The notes: generated by a model from the sequence alone, not told the origin. A DNA stretch of 6,889 nucleotides from Spirochaetota bacterium (GCA_029571425.1 JAKPSR010000440.1:1-6889), one strand, 5' to 3'; shown: positions 1-6,098, numbered from the stretch's first letter. Made by a program: numbers and translations.

Positions 1-2
1 CG

Positions 3-215
3 TGGGCTCTGCTTGAGTCGTTCTTCGCGGACGCGTTGAGGCGCGGCCTTCGTAAGGTCCTGATCGTGCATGGGAAGGGCGCGCACTCGGAGGGCGGGTC
101 GGTCCTTCCCAGCCTCGTGCGCCTGTTCATCGAGCGGCATCCCCGAGCGGGCGAGTCCGGCCATCCCGACGGGCGCGAGGGCGGCACGGGGTCCACGTGG
201 GTTATCCTAAAATAG
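3..215 (+). CDS. Smr-domain protein, C-terminal part (partial, starts before window)
   Basis: This is an open frame from the window edge to a TAG at 213-215, encoding 70 residues. The translation contains VLIVHGKGAHSEGGSVLP, followed by a helix (LVRLFIERHP) and the ending GGTGSTWVILK. The HGKG motif, the helix and the Gly-rich turn before a final beta strand match the Smr domain, the nicking-endonuclease or nucleic-acid-binding fold found at the end of MutS2 and in stand-alone Smr proteins. The stretch between the helix and the last strand (AGESGHPDGREGG) is longer than I expect in MutS2 tails and looks more like stand-alone Smr proteins of spirochaetes; that comparison is from memory. The N-terminus is outside the window, so total length and any partner domain are unknown. 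The J-domain gene follows 73 bp downstream on the same strand. Confidence 0.85.
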   Translation, partial: WALLESFFADALRRGLRKVLIVHGKGAHSEGGSVLPSLVRLFIERHPRAGESGHPDGREGGTGSTWVILK

Positions 216-231
216 CGCGGCGTGATTTCCC

Positions 232-258
232 TTGTACCCCGGGCGTCCGGTGTAGTAT
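232..258 (+). promoter_or_regulatory. Weak candidate promoter for the J-domain gene
   Basis: TTGTAC (232-237) and TAGTAT (253-258) resemble -35 and -10 hexamers, but the 15-nt spacer is short. A second -10-like TATGAT lies at 267-272, but its start site would fall inside the ribosome binding site. The J-domain gene may simply be read through from the upstream Smr gene. Confidence 0.25.
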
Positions 259-275
259 CTTAGCGGTATGATAGT

Positions 276-279
276 GGAG
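276..279 (+). promoter_or_regulatory. Ribosome binding site of the J-domain gene
   Basis: GGAG is followed by 9 nt and then ATG at 289, which supports that start. No other in-frame start sits closer to a Shine-Dalgarno sequence. Confidence 0.65.
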
Positions 280-288
280 CTTTAGTCG

Positions 289-822
289 ATGCCTGATCAT
301 TACGAAACCCTCGGCGTGCCGAAAACGGCGACCGCCGAGGATATTAAGAAAGCCTTTCGCGAGGCGGCGTTTAAATATCATCCAGACCGGAATCCTGGCA
401 ATCCCGCCGCTGAGGAACGCTTTAAGCGCGTGAACGAGGCGTACGCGATTCTTTCGGATCCCGCGAGCCGCGCGCGTTACGACGGCCTTGGGGGCGCCGC
501 ATACGGTGCCGGTCCCGGCGCGAACGGCCCTTGGGGCGACTACGGCCCCTTCGAGGGCGAGTCCCGGGGACGGTATACCTGGACGTTCTACGGTCCTTTC
601 GGCGGCATGGGAAGCCAAGGCTCGGGGCAGGGGAATTTCTCCCGGCGCGAGGCGCTCGACCTTTTGACGAAGGGAATCCTTACGTTCGCCGCCGGCGTGC
701 TACTGTTTCGGGTTTCTTTTTTCTTCGGGATATTCGGGGTGATCGTGTGCGCCGTCGCTATCGGGCGCGGGTTGGTTGACTCCCTCCGCGCCGTCAGGAT
801 TCTCCTTGGCGCAAGAAGGTAA
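289..822 (+). CDS. Membrane-anchored J-domain (DnaJ-like) co-chaperone
   Basis: This 177-aa protein has an N-terminal J domain at about residues 4-66, opening with HYETLGVPKTAT and carrying the HPD motif at residues 31-33, which in J proteins stimulates the DnaK ATPase. The domain ends with the typical LSDPASRARYDGLG stretch. A Gly/aromatic-rich linker covers about 67-117. A hydrophobic C-terminus follows: residues 129-140, then Arg141, then 143-159, so one long or two short membrane segments. A basic tail (GARR) ends the protein. There is no zinc-finger domain or DnaJ C-terminal substrate domain, so this is a class III J protein and not DnaJ itself. It likely recruits DnaK to the inner membrane; the client is unknown. 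It converges on infA with only 3 bp between stop codons. The linker resembles the G/F region of true DnaJ, so automated tools may mislabel it dnaJ. Confidence 0.9.
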   Translation: MPDHYETLGVPKTATAEDIKKAFREAAFKYHPDRNPGNPAAEERFKRVNEAYAILSDPASRARYDGLGGAAYGAGPGANGPWGDYGPFEGESRGRYTWTFYGPFGGMGSQGSGQGNFSRREALDLLTKGILTFAAGVLLFRVSFFFGIFGVIVCAVAIGRGLVDSLRAVRILLGARR

Positions 823-825
823 GGA

Positions 826-1044
826 TTACTTTTCTCGGTAGATGATGCGGCCTCGGTTGAGGTCGTAGGGAGAGAGGGCGACCTTTACGTTGTCCCCGGG
901 AACGATCCTGATATAGTGCTTGCGCATCTTCCCGGACAGGTGAGCGAGGATAACGTGACCGTTCTTCAATTCGACTCTGAACATGGTATTTGGGAGGGAC
1001 TCTTTCACGATCCCCTCGACCTCTATCGCCTCTTCCTTCGCCAC
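826..1044 (-). CDS. infA: Translation initiation factor IF-1
   Basis: With the GTG start at 1044-1042 the product is 72 residues, the standard length of bacterial IF-1. It reads (M)AKEEAIEVEGIVKESLPN, then MFRVELKNGHVILAHLSGKM and RIVPGDNVKVALSPYDLNRG, ending IIYREK. This is a near-complete match to the S1-like OB fold of IF-1, which binds the ribosomal A site during initiation. I chose GTG because GGAGG lies 4 nt upstream (1053-1049). The alternative ATG at 1107 would add 21 residues foreign to the family and lies upstream of the predicted transcription start near 1104. The gene diverges from dksA and ends 3 bp from the convergent J-domain gene. No terminator hairpin is visible in that junction. 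Confidence 0.97.
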   Translation of the reverse strand: MAKEEAIEVEGIVKESLPNTMFRVELKNGHVILAHLSGKMRKHYIRIVPGDNVKVALSPYDLNRGRIIYREK

Positions 1045-1048
1045 GGTG

Positions 1049-1053
1049 CCTCC
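1049..1053 (-). promoter_or_regulatory. Ribosome binding site deciding the infA GTG start
   Basis: On the minus strand the sequence is GGAGG-CACC-GTG, with a run of T just before it. It fixes the start at GTG 1044 instead of the upstream ATG at 1107. Confidence 0.85.
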
Positions 1054-1083
1054 AAAAAATGACCTAAATCCGCAAGAAAATAT

Positions 1084-1112
1084 TTGCATTTCTGGGATTT
1101 CGTACATATAAT
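1084..1112 (+). promoter_or_regulatory. Sigma-70-type promoter for dksA
   Basis: TTGCAT (1084-1089), a 17-nt spacer and a perfect TATAAT (1107-1112). AT-rich sequence including the palindrome AAATATTT (1078-1085) lies at and above the -35, as in an UP element. The start site is expected near 1119, giving a leader of about 44 nt before the dksA ATG. The -10 box overlaps that of the opposing infA promoter by 2 bp. Confidence 0.7.
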
Positions 1113-1139
1113 TCTATGGTCTATCGATTCGTTTGTCAA
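1111..1139 (-). promoter_or_regulatory. Sigma-70-type promoter for infA
   Basis: On the minus strand there is a perfect TTGACA (1139-1134), a 17-nt spacer and TAGAAT (1116-1111), five of six to consensus. The start site is expected near 1104, giving a leader of about 60 nt before the infA GTG. This is the best promoter match in the window. It shares positions 1111-1112 with the -10 box of the dksA promoter. Confidence 0.75.
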
Positions 1140-1162
1140 CTACACGACATGGGGTGAGAGTA

Positions 1163-1519
1163 ATGGATAAGGACTTTACCGAGAAGATGAAAGCGTCCCT
1201 CTTCGGCTTGAAGAAGGAGATAATCGATACCCTGATTGCGAACAACGAGGATTTCCGCGCCATCGTCGAGGGCCTTGACCCGAAAGATTTCGCCGACATC
1301 GCCTCCGACGACATGGACCGCAAGATGCTCGAGACCATCGGCTCGAAGGACATGAAGAGGCTACGTCTTATCGACTCGGCGATTACCCGCATCGAGCAGG
1401 GCAAGTACGGAATGTGCATCAAGTGTGGGAAGAAAATTCCGCGCGAGCGCCTCGAGGCGATTCCCTACGCCCTGATGTGCATCGAGTGCCAGAGCGCGGA
1501 CGAGCGACGCAACCGCTAG
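1163..1519 (+). CDS. dksA: DksA/TraR-family RNA polymerase regulator (C4 zinc finger)
   Basis: This 118-aa protein has an N-terminal helical part (about 1-80) and a C4 zinc finger, CIKCG at 85-89 and CIECQ at 106-110, with Cys85, Cys88, Cys106 and Cys109 as ligands. Before the finger, LDPKDFAD (38-45) matches the DxxDxA signature (Asp39, Asp42, Ala44) found at the coiled-coil tip of E. coli DksA that enters the RNA polymerase secondary channel. Family members act with ppGpp to reset transcription, above all of ribosomal genes. It is shorter than E. coli DksA (151 aa). I chose ATG 1163, behind GGGGTGAG (1151-1158), over an in-frame TTG at 1133, which adds ten residues of no family character. 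It is divergent from infA, and its TAG overlaps the convergent phosphatase stop. A TraR-like function cannot be excluded, but the intact tip motif favours DksA. Confidence 0.9.
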   Translation: MDKDFTEKMKASLFGLKKEIIDTLIANNEDFRAIVEGLDPKDFADIASDDMDRKMLETIGSKDMKRLRLIDSAITRIEQGKYGMCIKCGKKIPRERLEAIPYALMCIECQSADERRNR

Positions 1520-2367
1520 AGCGGCTCGCCGACCCACCCTTTCTCCGACAGCCAATACGTCTCCCCGATCCCGGCCGCCGCGAGCGCCGCCCTCGCGCGG
1601 TCGTACGCGGCCATCAGGCCCGAGACCGAATGCGCGTCCGACGAGACGGTGATTGGTACGCCGAGGCGCGCGAGAACCGAGAGGAGCCAGCCGGAGGGAT
1701 AGAGGTCGTCCATGGTCCCGCGCGCTATCGCGCCGGTGTTCACCTCGACGACCTTGCCCGAGCGCGCGATCGAGCGCGCGCAGGCGCTCGCCTCCGCGCG
1801 GTACCAGCGCGCGCCCTCGTCGAAGAGGCCAAGCTGCGCGTTGTGCTTTCGCGCGAGGTCTAGGTGCCCAACGACGTCGAAGTCGCATGACTCGACCATC
1901 TCGCGCACCGCACCCCAATACGCAGTCGCCGCGCGGCGGCCCGAGCCCCCGAAGCATTCCTCGAGCCCTCGCGCGACCACGTCGATCGGCCCGTCGACGG
2001 AGAAGGGGCCGGTCGCCTCGCGCCGGCCCGCCGGCGCGAGGTAGTGGACCGAGCCGACGAGAAAATCGGGCGAGAAGGGCGCGTATCGCGCGCGGGTGGG
2101 CGCGCTCAAGCCGGGAAACCAGTCTGCCTCGAAACCGAGCGAGACCCTGATGCGGTCGGCGTAGACAGTCTTCAGCCTCCTGACCTCGTCGACGTACTCG
2201 TCGTACTTTTGGATCGGCAGGTGCCATTCGGACGCGACGGGATACATCGCGTGCGCGGTCAGCCCGATGTCGGTCATGCCGAGCTCGGCTGCGCCGAGCA
2301 CCATCGCCTCCGCCGAGTCCTTACCGTCGCATAGGTCAGTGTGCGCGTGGTACGTCGCCAGCCTCAT
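1516..2367 (-). CDS. PHP-family histidinol-phosphatase-like phosphoesterase
   Basis: This 283-aa protein is a PHP-domain phosphoesterase of the HisJ/HisK type, the monofunctional L-histidinol-phosphate phosphatases. The metal-site motifs are all present in order: YHAHTDLCDG (His7, His9), TAHA (His39), GFEADW (Glu80), GSVHYL (His108), VGHLDLARKH (His168) and SSDAHS (Asp244, His246). Length and motif spacing fit the family, which uses a trinuclear metal centre. The start ATG at 2367 has AAGGAG 5 nt upstream (2378-2373) and overlaps the TGA of the hybrid kinase as ATGA, so translation is probably coupled. No other his gene is in the window, so a role in histidine synthesis rests on family alone. 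Other PHP substrates remain possible, and the setting beside a phosphorelay is odd. Its stop codon shares CTAG with the dksA stop. Confidence 0.85.
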   Translation of the reverse strand: MRLATYHAHTDLCDGKDSAEAMVLGAAELGMTDIGLTAHAMYPVASEWHLPIQKYDEYVDEVRRLKTVYADRIRVSLGFEADWFPGLSAPTRARYAPFSPDFLVGSVHYLAPAGRREATGPFSVDGPIDVVARGLEECFGGSGRRAATAYWGAVREMVESCDFDVVGHLDLARKHNAQLGLFDEGARWYRAEASACARSIARSGKVVEVNTGAIARGTMDDLYPSGWLLSVLARLGVPITVSSDAHSVSGLMAAYDRARAALAAAGIGETYWLSEKGWVGEPL

Positions 2368-4823
2368 GCGTTCTCCTTGTTCGCCGACCCGCCGAGGCGG
2401 AAATCCGCGGTCGCGGCCTTAAACTCGGCGAGAGCCGCGCGCGCCCTCGAGAGGGCGTCGCTCAATGGGCCGCGCATCGCGTTGTCGCGAGGATCCTGCG
2501 CGAGAGTTTCGATCTCTCGCGCCGCCTCCGCGAGCCTACGCGCGGTGACGTTCGAGGCGCTCCCTTTGACGAGATGGGCCGTTTGCCTGGCCGCGTCGAG
2601 GTTTAGCGAGTCGATATCCTCCGCGAGCGCCCCGAGATGCGCCTCGGTTTGCTCGATGAACTCCGAGGCGAGCATCCGCGCCGCAGTCGCGTCCCCCATC
2701 ATGATGTCCATGAGCTCGCGCGAGTCGAACGCCTCGCGGTCCTCTGCCACGCGTCCCGAGGCCCATCGCTCGATGACCTCGACGATTTCCTGCCTCTTGA
2801 ACGGCTTCGGCAGCACGTCGGTCATGCCGTAGGAAAGGCATCTTTCCCGCTCGTCCTCCTGCCCGCTCGCCGTGCACGCGATGATCGGCTGGTGGTAGCC
2901 GTGCTCACGGAGCCATTGCGTCGCCTGATAGCCGTTTAGCTTCGGCATCTGGATATCCATGAAGACGAGGTCGATCTCTCCCTTGCCCATTGCCTCGACC
3001 GCTTCCTCTCCGTCGCCGGCGAGCACGACGGTGACGCCGAGCTTCTTCAGCAGCATGTCGAGGAGCTTTCGGTTGACGGGATGGTCCTCCGCGACGAGGA
3101 CGGTGAGGCCGGGGAACGCCGGCGCCGGCGCTGGCGCCGTTTGCGCGATCGCCTCGCTCGCCTTCGGTTGCGTCGACGCGGGCGAGGGCTTGAGCGCGGC
3201 TGGCGACTCCTCGTCGTCAACGGACTCGAGGGTTTCGACGATCTCGAGGTCGATCGTCGACTGCCAGTGCTCCGTTAGGAGGTTCGCCAGCATCTGTCGC
3301 TTAAGGGGCTTGTAAAGGTATCCGTTGAACCAATCGAGAAGCTTCATCTTCGCGTCGGCGCCGAGGGTGCCTTCGGGGACCATCAGGTAGAGTTGGGCTT
3401 GGTTGATCGCCCTGTTGCCGTTTATTTCGGCCGCGAGGCGCCAACCGTCCATCTCCGGCATCACCATGTCGATGAACACGATATCGAAGGGGCGTCGCGC
3501 GTGCTGGGCTGCGCGCATCATGGCGAGGGCGAACATCCCCGACGGGGCGGTCTCCACGTTTCGGTAGCCGAGGTCCCCGAGCATGCGGGCAAGGACGGCG
3601 AGGGTCTCCGCGTTGTCGTCGACGAGGAGGAACCGCGTGCCCGGGTTCACGGCGATCGGCGCGGCCTCCGGCTTCCGTTCCGAGCGTGCGAGCGGCACGT
3701 CGAACCAGAAGACGGAGCCGCCACCGTCACGGTCGCGCACGCCGATCTCGCCCCCCATAAGGTCGACGATGTTCTTGGAGATCGCGAGCCCGAGGCCGGT
3801 TCCGCCGAAGCGCCGCGTGGTAGAGGCGTCGGCTTGGTAGAAGATGGTGAAGAGGCGCTTCTTCGCCTCGTCCGAGATGCCTATACCGGTGTCGATGACC
3901 TCGAAGTGTAGGTGCTCGCCGAGGGGGTCGTGCAACGCTTGCGCCCCCCGCGCGGGTATCTTCGTCTGCTGCTTCGCCGGGGTCACGGCGACGCGTACGA
4001 TCATCGACCCGCGCTCGGTGAATTTTACCGCGTTCTTGACGAGGTTAAGGACGACCTGCTGAAGCCTGTTCGGGTCGCCGATCACGTAGTCGGGGACCTC
4101 GGACGCGACGTCGACGAGTATCTCGAGGCCCTTCTTGTGCGCCTCCATCGAGACGAGGTCAACGGTCTTCTCGACGCGCTCGACGAGGGGGAACTCGATG
4201 CTCTCGATCTTCATGCGACCCGCCTCGACTTTCGAGAAATCGAGTATGTCGTTGATCAGGGAGAGAAGGACGTCCGCGCTGAACTTGACCTGCCTGGTGT
4301 ATTCCGTCTGCTCGCCGTCGAGCCTGGTCTCCTCGAGCAGCTCCATCGTGCCGATGATCGTCTGGATCGGCGTCCGGATCTCGTGGCTGATGTTCGCGAG
4401 GAACTGGCTGCGCGTGCTGCTCGCCTTCTCGGCGTCCTCCTTCGCGACCATCAGGTGCCGTTCCTTCATCTTCTGCTGGCTGATGTCGTCGACGATGGCG
4501 AACCAGCGGCCGTCGTGCTGGAGGCTCACGATGCACTTGAGCCATTGGCGCGCGTCGGCCGACTGGGAGACGAGGGCCTCGAAGCTGAAATGGGGTATGC
4601 GGTTGTCGAGAAGGTACTCGAGCCTGAGCCGGTCCTCGTCGGCGCAATGCGCCTTGATGAAGGCGCGTAGGTTCTGCGACGTTAGCGGGTTCGCGCCGCC
4701 GGCCGGCGAGGCGATGAGCTTCTCCGCGGCGGCGTTCCAGCTTTCGGGGTCGAGGTTCGGGGTAAGGACGACGAAGGGGACGAGTGAGTTGGTTAGGTAT
4801 TGGCCGAGGTCGAAGTCGCCCAT
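2364..4823 (-). CDS. Soluble hybrid histidine kinase, PAS-HisKA-HATPase-REC-REC-HPt
   Basis: This 819-aa protein has no membrane segment, so it should be cytoplasmic. Domains in order: a degenerate PAS fold (about 10-117, ending WFAIVDDISQQK); HisKA with SHEIRTP and phosphoacceptor His147; HATPase_c with Asn264 in NLVKNAVKFTE, G1 DTGIGIS (311-317) and G2 GGTGLGLAIS (340-349); REC1 (about 397-517; Asp402/403, phospho-site Asp452, Lys505); a Pro/Ala-rich linker (about 536-570); REC2 (about 573-688; Glu579/Asp580, Asp623, Thr651, Lys673); and HPt (about 701-800; His750 in AHLVKGSASN). All residues for kinase activity and a multistep relay are present, except that REC1 has Val482 where a Thr/Ser is expected. 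The start is 5 nt after the stop of the REC-STAS-REC gene. The nearest AAGG (4843-4840) is 16 nt away, too far for a normal ribosome binding site, so re-initiation is likely. The stimulus is unknown. Confidence 0.93.
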   Translation of the reverse strand: MGDFDLGQYLTNSLVPFVVLTPNLDPESWNAAAEKLIASPAGGANPLTSQNLRAFIKAHCADEDRLRLEYLLDNRIPHFSFEALVSQSADARQWLKCIVSLQHDGRWFAIVDDISQQKMKERHLMVAKEDAEKASSTRSQFLANISHEIRTPIQTIIGTMELLEETRLDGEQTEYTRQVKFSADVLLSLINDILDFSKVEAGRMKIESIEFPLVERVEKTVDLVSMEAHKKGLEILVDVASEVPDYVIGDPNRLQQVVLNLVKNAVKFTERGSMIVRVAVTPAKQQTKIPARGAQALHDPLGEHLHFEVIDTGIGISDEAKKRLFTIFYQADASTTRRFGGTGLGLAISKNIVDLMGGEIGVRDRDGGGSVFWFDVPLARSERKPEAAPIAVNPGTRFLLVDDNAETLAVLARMLGDLGYRNVETAPSGMFALAMMRAAQHARRPFDIVFIDMVMPEMDGWRLAAEINGNRAINQAQLYLMVPEGTLGADAKMKLLDWFNGYLYKPLKRQMLANLLTEHWQSTIDLEIVETLESVDDEESPAALKPSPASTQPKASEAIAQTAPAPAPAFPGLTVLVAEDHPVNRKLLDMLLKKLGVTVVLAGDGEEAVEAMGKGEIDLVFMDIQMPKLNGYQATQWLREHGYHQPIIACTASGQEDERERCLSYGMTDVLPKPFKRQEIVEVIERWASGRVAEDREAFDSRELMDIMMGDATAARMLASEFIEQTEAHLGALAEDIDSLNLDAARQTAHLVKGSASNVTARRLAEAAREIETLAQDPRDNAMRGPLSDALSRARAALAEFKAATADFRLGGSANKENA
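2373..2378 (-). promoter_or_regulatory. Ribosome binding site of the PHP phosphatase, inside the kinase gene
   Basis: AAGGAG on the minus strand, 5 nt before the ATG at 2367, lies within the last codons of the kinase gene. With the ATGA overlap this suggests that ribosomes finishing the kinase start directly on the phosphatase. Confidence 0.7.
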
Positions 4824-4828
4824 AGCGG

Positions 4829-6088
4829 TCAGAACGACGCCTTAAGGACCTCAAGGGCCTTCTTGAGTATGGCGTCCGGCTGGAGGGGCTTAATCATGTA
4901 GCTTTTCACGCCGGCGGAGAGGACCTTGAGCACTGCCTCCCTTTGGCTTATCGCCGAGAGTACGATGACGGGGGCGGGGTACTCCTGCTCGCGCATCTTG
5001 ATCAGGACCTCGAAGCCGTTGAGCCCGGGCATGATAAGGTCGAGGAACACGAGGTCGTACTGACGGGCGTCGAGCTGGGACACGAAGGCGTTTCCCGTCT
5101 CGTACTGGTCGACGCGCGCGCTGATCGCGCTGAAGGTCTTCGCGAGCACGGTGCGGATCACCACGTCGTCGTCGACGACCGCGATCTTGATGCCGGGCGC
5201 GACCGACTGCAGCGCCTCGGAGTCCTTCTGGATGACGGCCTCAAGCTCGGACTTGAAGCGCATCTCGATACTCGCTTCCTTGCCGCCACCGGCGCCCGCG
5301 GAGAGTATTCTCTCGGATATGACGGTGGAGGCGTCGCCCGCGGCGTCCCGGAGAAGGCTATCGAGCGCCTTCGAGAGGTCGTTGACGACCTGGATGTCGG
5401 CGCACTTCTTGTTGCCCTCCAGGTAGTCTCGGGCGAATCCGTCGAGGGTGAGGACCTTGATGTTCTTGTTCCGGACCCGGGCGTCGGCGGTGAGGCTCTC
5501 GAGGAGAAGGTCGAGGTTTGGGCCGTCGACGAAGGAAAGGGAGAGGTCGGTCATCATCACGAGGACCTTCGGGGCCGATAGGTTGTAGAGCTCGATGAGC
5601 TCGCGCATCTTGTACCTGAGGAGCTCGATCTTTTCGCGGTTGAGTCCCTGCGCGATCTCGACGAATAGGATGTTGTCGTTGACCCGGGCCTCGAGTATGC
5701 ACGGGGTTTCGTCGATGTCGAACTCGATCTTAAGGATGTCCGAAACGGCGCCGAGAAGTTGGTCGACCTTGATGGGCTTCGGGATCACCTTGCGGACGCT
5801 GTGCCCGGAGAGCCGGGAGACTTCCTCCTTCTCGATCTTCTGCGCGGTCACGATGACCGGGACCCCTTGCGCGTTCGGGTCCTTGCGCTTCGCCTCGAGG
5901 AGGTCGAAGATGAAGCTTCTGTTGGCGTTGTAGTCGATGATGACGAGGTCGGGCACGAGGGACCGCATTTTGGAGAGGCTGTCGAGGTGTCCGACGCCGA
6001 TATCGACGGTCACGCCCTTCGCGGTGAGTTTCGACTTGATGTAGTCGCGGAAGATGGGCGAGTCGTCGATGAGCAGTACTTGTTTCAT
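4829..6088 (-). CDS. Double receiver protein with central STAS-like domain (REC-STAS-REC)
   Basis: This 419-aa protein has two CheY-like receivers flanking a third domain. REC-A (about 1-120) opens QVLLIDDSPIFRDYI and has Asp8/Asp9, phospho-site Asp52, Thr81 and Lys104, but lacks the usual MP after the aspartate. REC-B (about 299-418) is canonical: Asp306/307, Asp350 in FLDLIMPGLNG, Ser378 and Lys400. Residues about 130-246 have the order and spacing of a STAS fold: a strand pair, a helix, then VLVMMTDLSLSFVDGPNLDL, a second strand-helix, and VVNDLSKALDSL. The usual DSSG phospho-site is DGPN here, so it has no serine. A low-complexity linker (262-272) precedes REC-B. No DNA-binding or enzymatic output domain is present. 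I chose ATG 6088 because it has AAGGA 10 nt upstream; the frame continues 570 nt further only as antisense of the DJ-1 gene and its spacer. It is first in the operon. The STAS call is mine, made by eye. Confidence 0.85.
   Translation of the reverse strand: MKQVLLIDDSPIFRDYIKSKLTAKGVTVDIGVGHLDSLSKMRSLVPDLVIIDYNANRSFIFDLLEAKRKDPNAQGVPVIVTAQKIEKEEVSRLSGHSVRKVIPKPIKVDQLLGAVSDILKIEFDIDETPCILEARVNDNILFVEIAQGLNREKIELLRYKMRELIELYNLSAPKVLVMMTDLSLSFVDGPNLDLLLESLTADARVRNKNIKVLTLDGFARDYLEGNKKCADIQVVNDLSKALDSLLRDAAGDASTVISERILSAGAGGGKEASIEMRFKSELEAVIQKDSEALQSVAPGIKIAVVDDDVVIRTVLAKTFSAISARVDQYETGNAFVSQLDARQYDLVFLDLIMPGLNGFEVLIKMREQEYPAPVIVLSAISQREAVLKVLSAGVKSYMIKPLQPDAILKKALEVLKASF
5351..5701 (-). other. 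STAS-like domain region of the REC-STAS-REC protein
   Basis: Residues about 130-246. The segment APKVLVMMTDLSLSFVDGPN aligns by eye with the STAS core pattern (hydrophobic strand, DLS, then F-D-S/G). VNDLSKALDSL fits the last helix, often written as TLEEAL in SpoIIAA/RsbV-like proteins. At the serine position phosphorylated in anti-sigma antagonists the sequence has Gly189 or Pro190. The assignment needs a structure prediction, and a different alpha/beta fold is possible. Confidence 0.5.
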
Positions 6089-6098
6089 GCCATGCTGG

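Noticed and set aside
1..215. The left-edge fragment as the end of MutS2
   Set aside because: The loop between the last helix and strand is longer than I expect in MutS2 tails and fits stand-alone Smr proteins better, but the missing N-terminus keeps this provisional.
1045..1107. Upstream ATG at 1107 adding 21 residues to IF-1
   Set aside because: IF-1 is 72 aa from the GTG at 1044 with GGAGG just upstream, and the predicted transcript starts downstream of 1107.
1361..2227. 288-codon minus-strand frame opposite the dksA end and overlapping the phosphatase
   Set aside because: It is Arg-rich low-complexity sequence typical of the wrong frame in GC-rich DNA, and the phosphatase frame there has all the PHP motifs.
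3912..4670. 252-codon plus-strand frame opposite the hybrid kinase
   Set aside because: It is the antisense of the HisKA/HATPase region, with a skewed Leu/Asp/Glu/Arg composition and no family resemblance.
4850..4867. CTCAAG/CTTGAG inverted repeat near the end of the REC-STAS-REC gene as a terminator
   Set aside because: The stem is only 6 bp, lies inside coding sequence, has no T tract, and the next gene begins 5 nt after the stop, so termination there makes little sense.
5162..5178. GTCGTCGTCGACGAC palindromic repeat, with similar runs near 3614 and 6062
   Set aside because: These encode the acidic-pocket aspartates (VDDD, VDDN, IDDS) of the receivers; the repetition comes from GAC/GTC codon use, not from a regulatory repeat.
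4943..5581. 212-codon plus-strand frame opposite the REC-STAS-REC gene
   Set aside because: It is antisense to well-supported domains, has a composition mirroring the real frame, and no ribosome binding site was identified.
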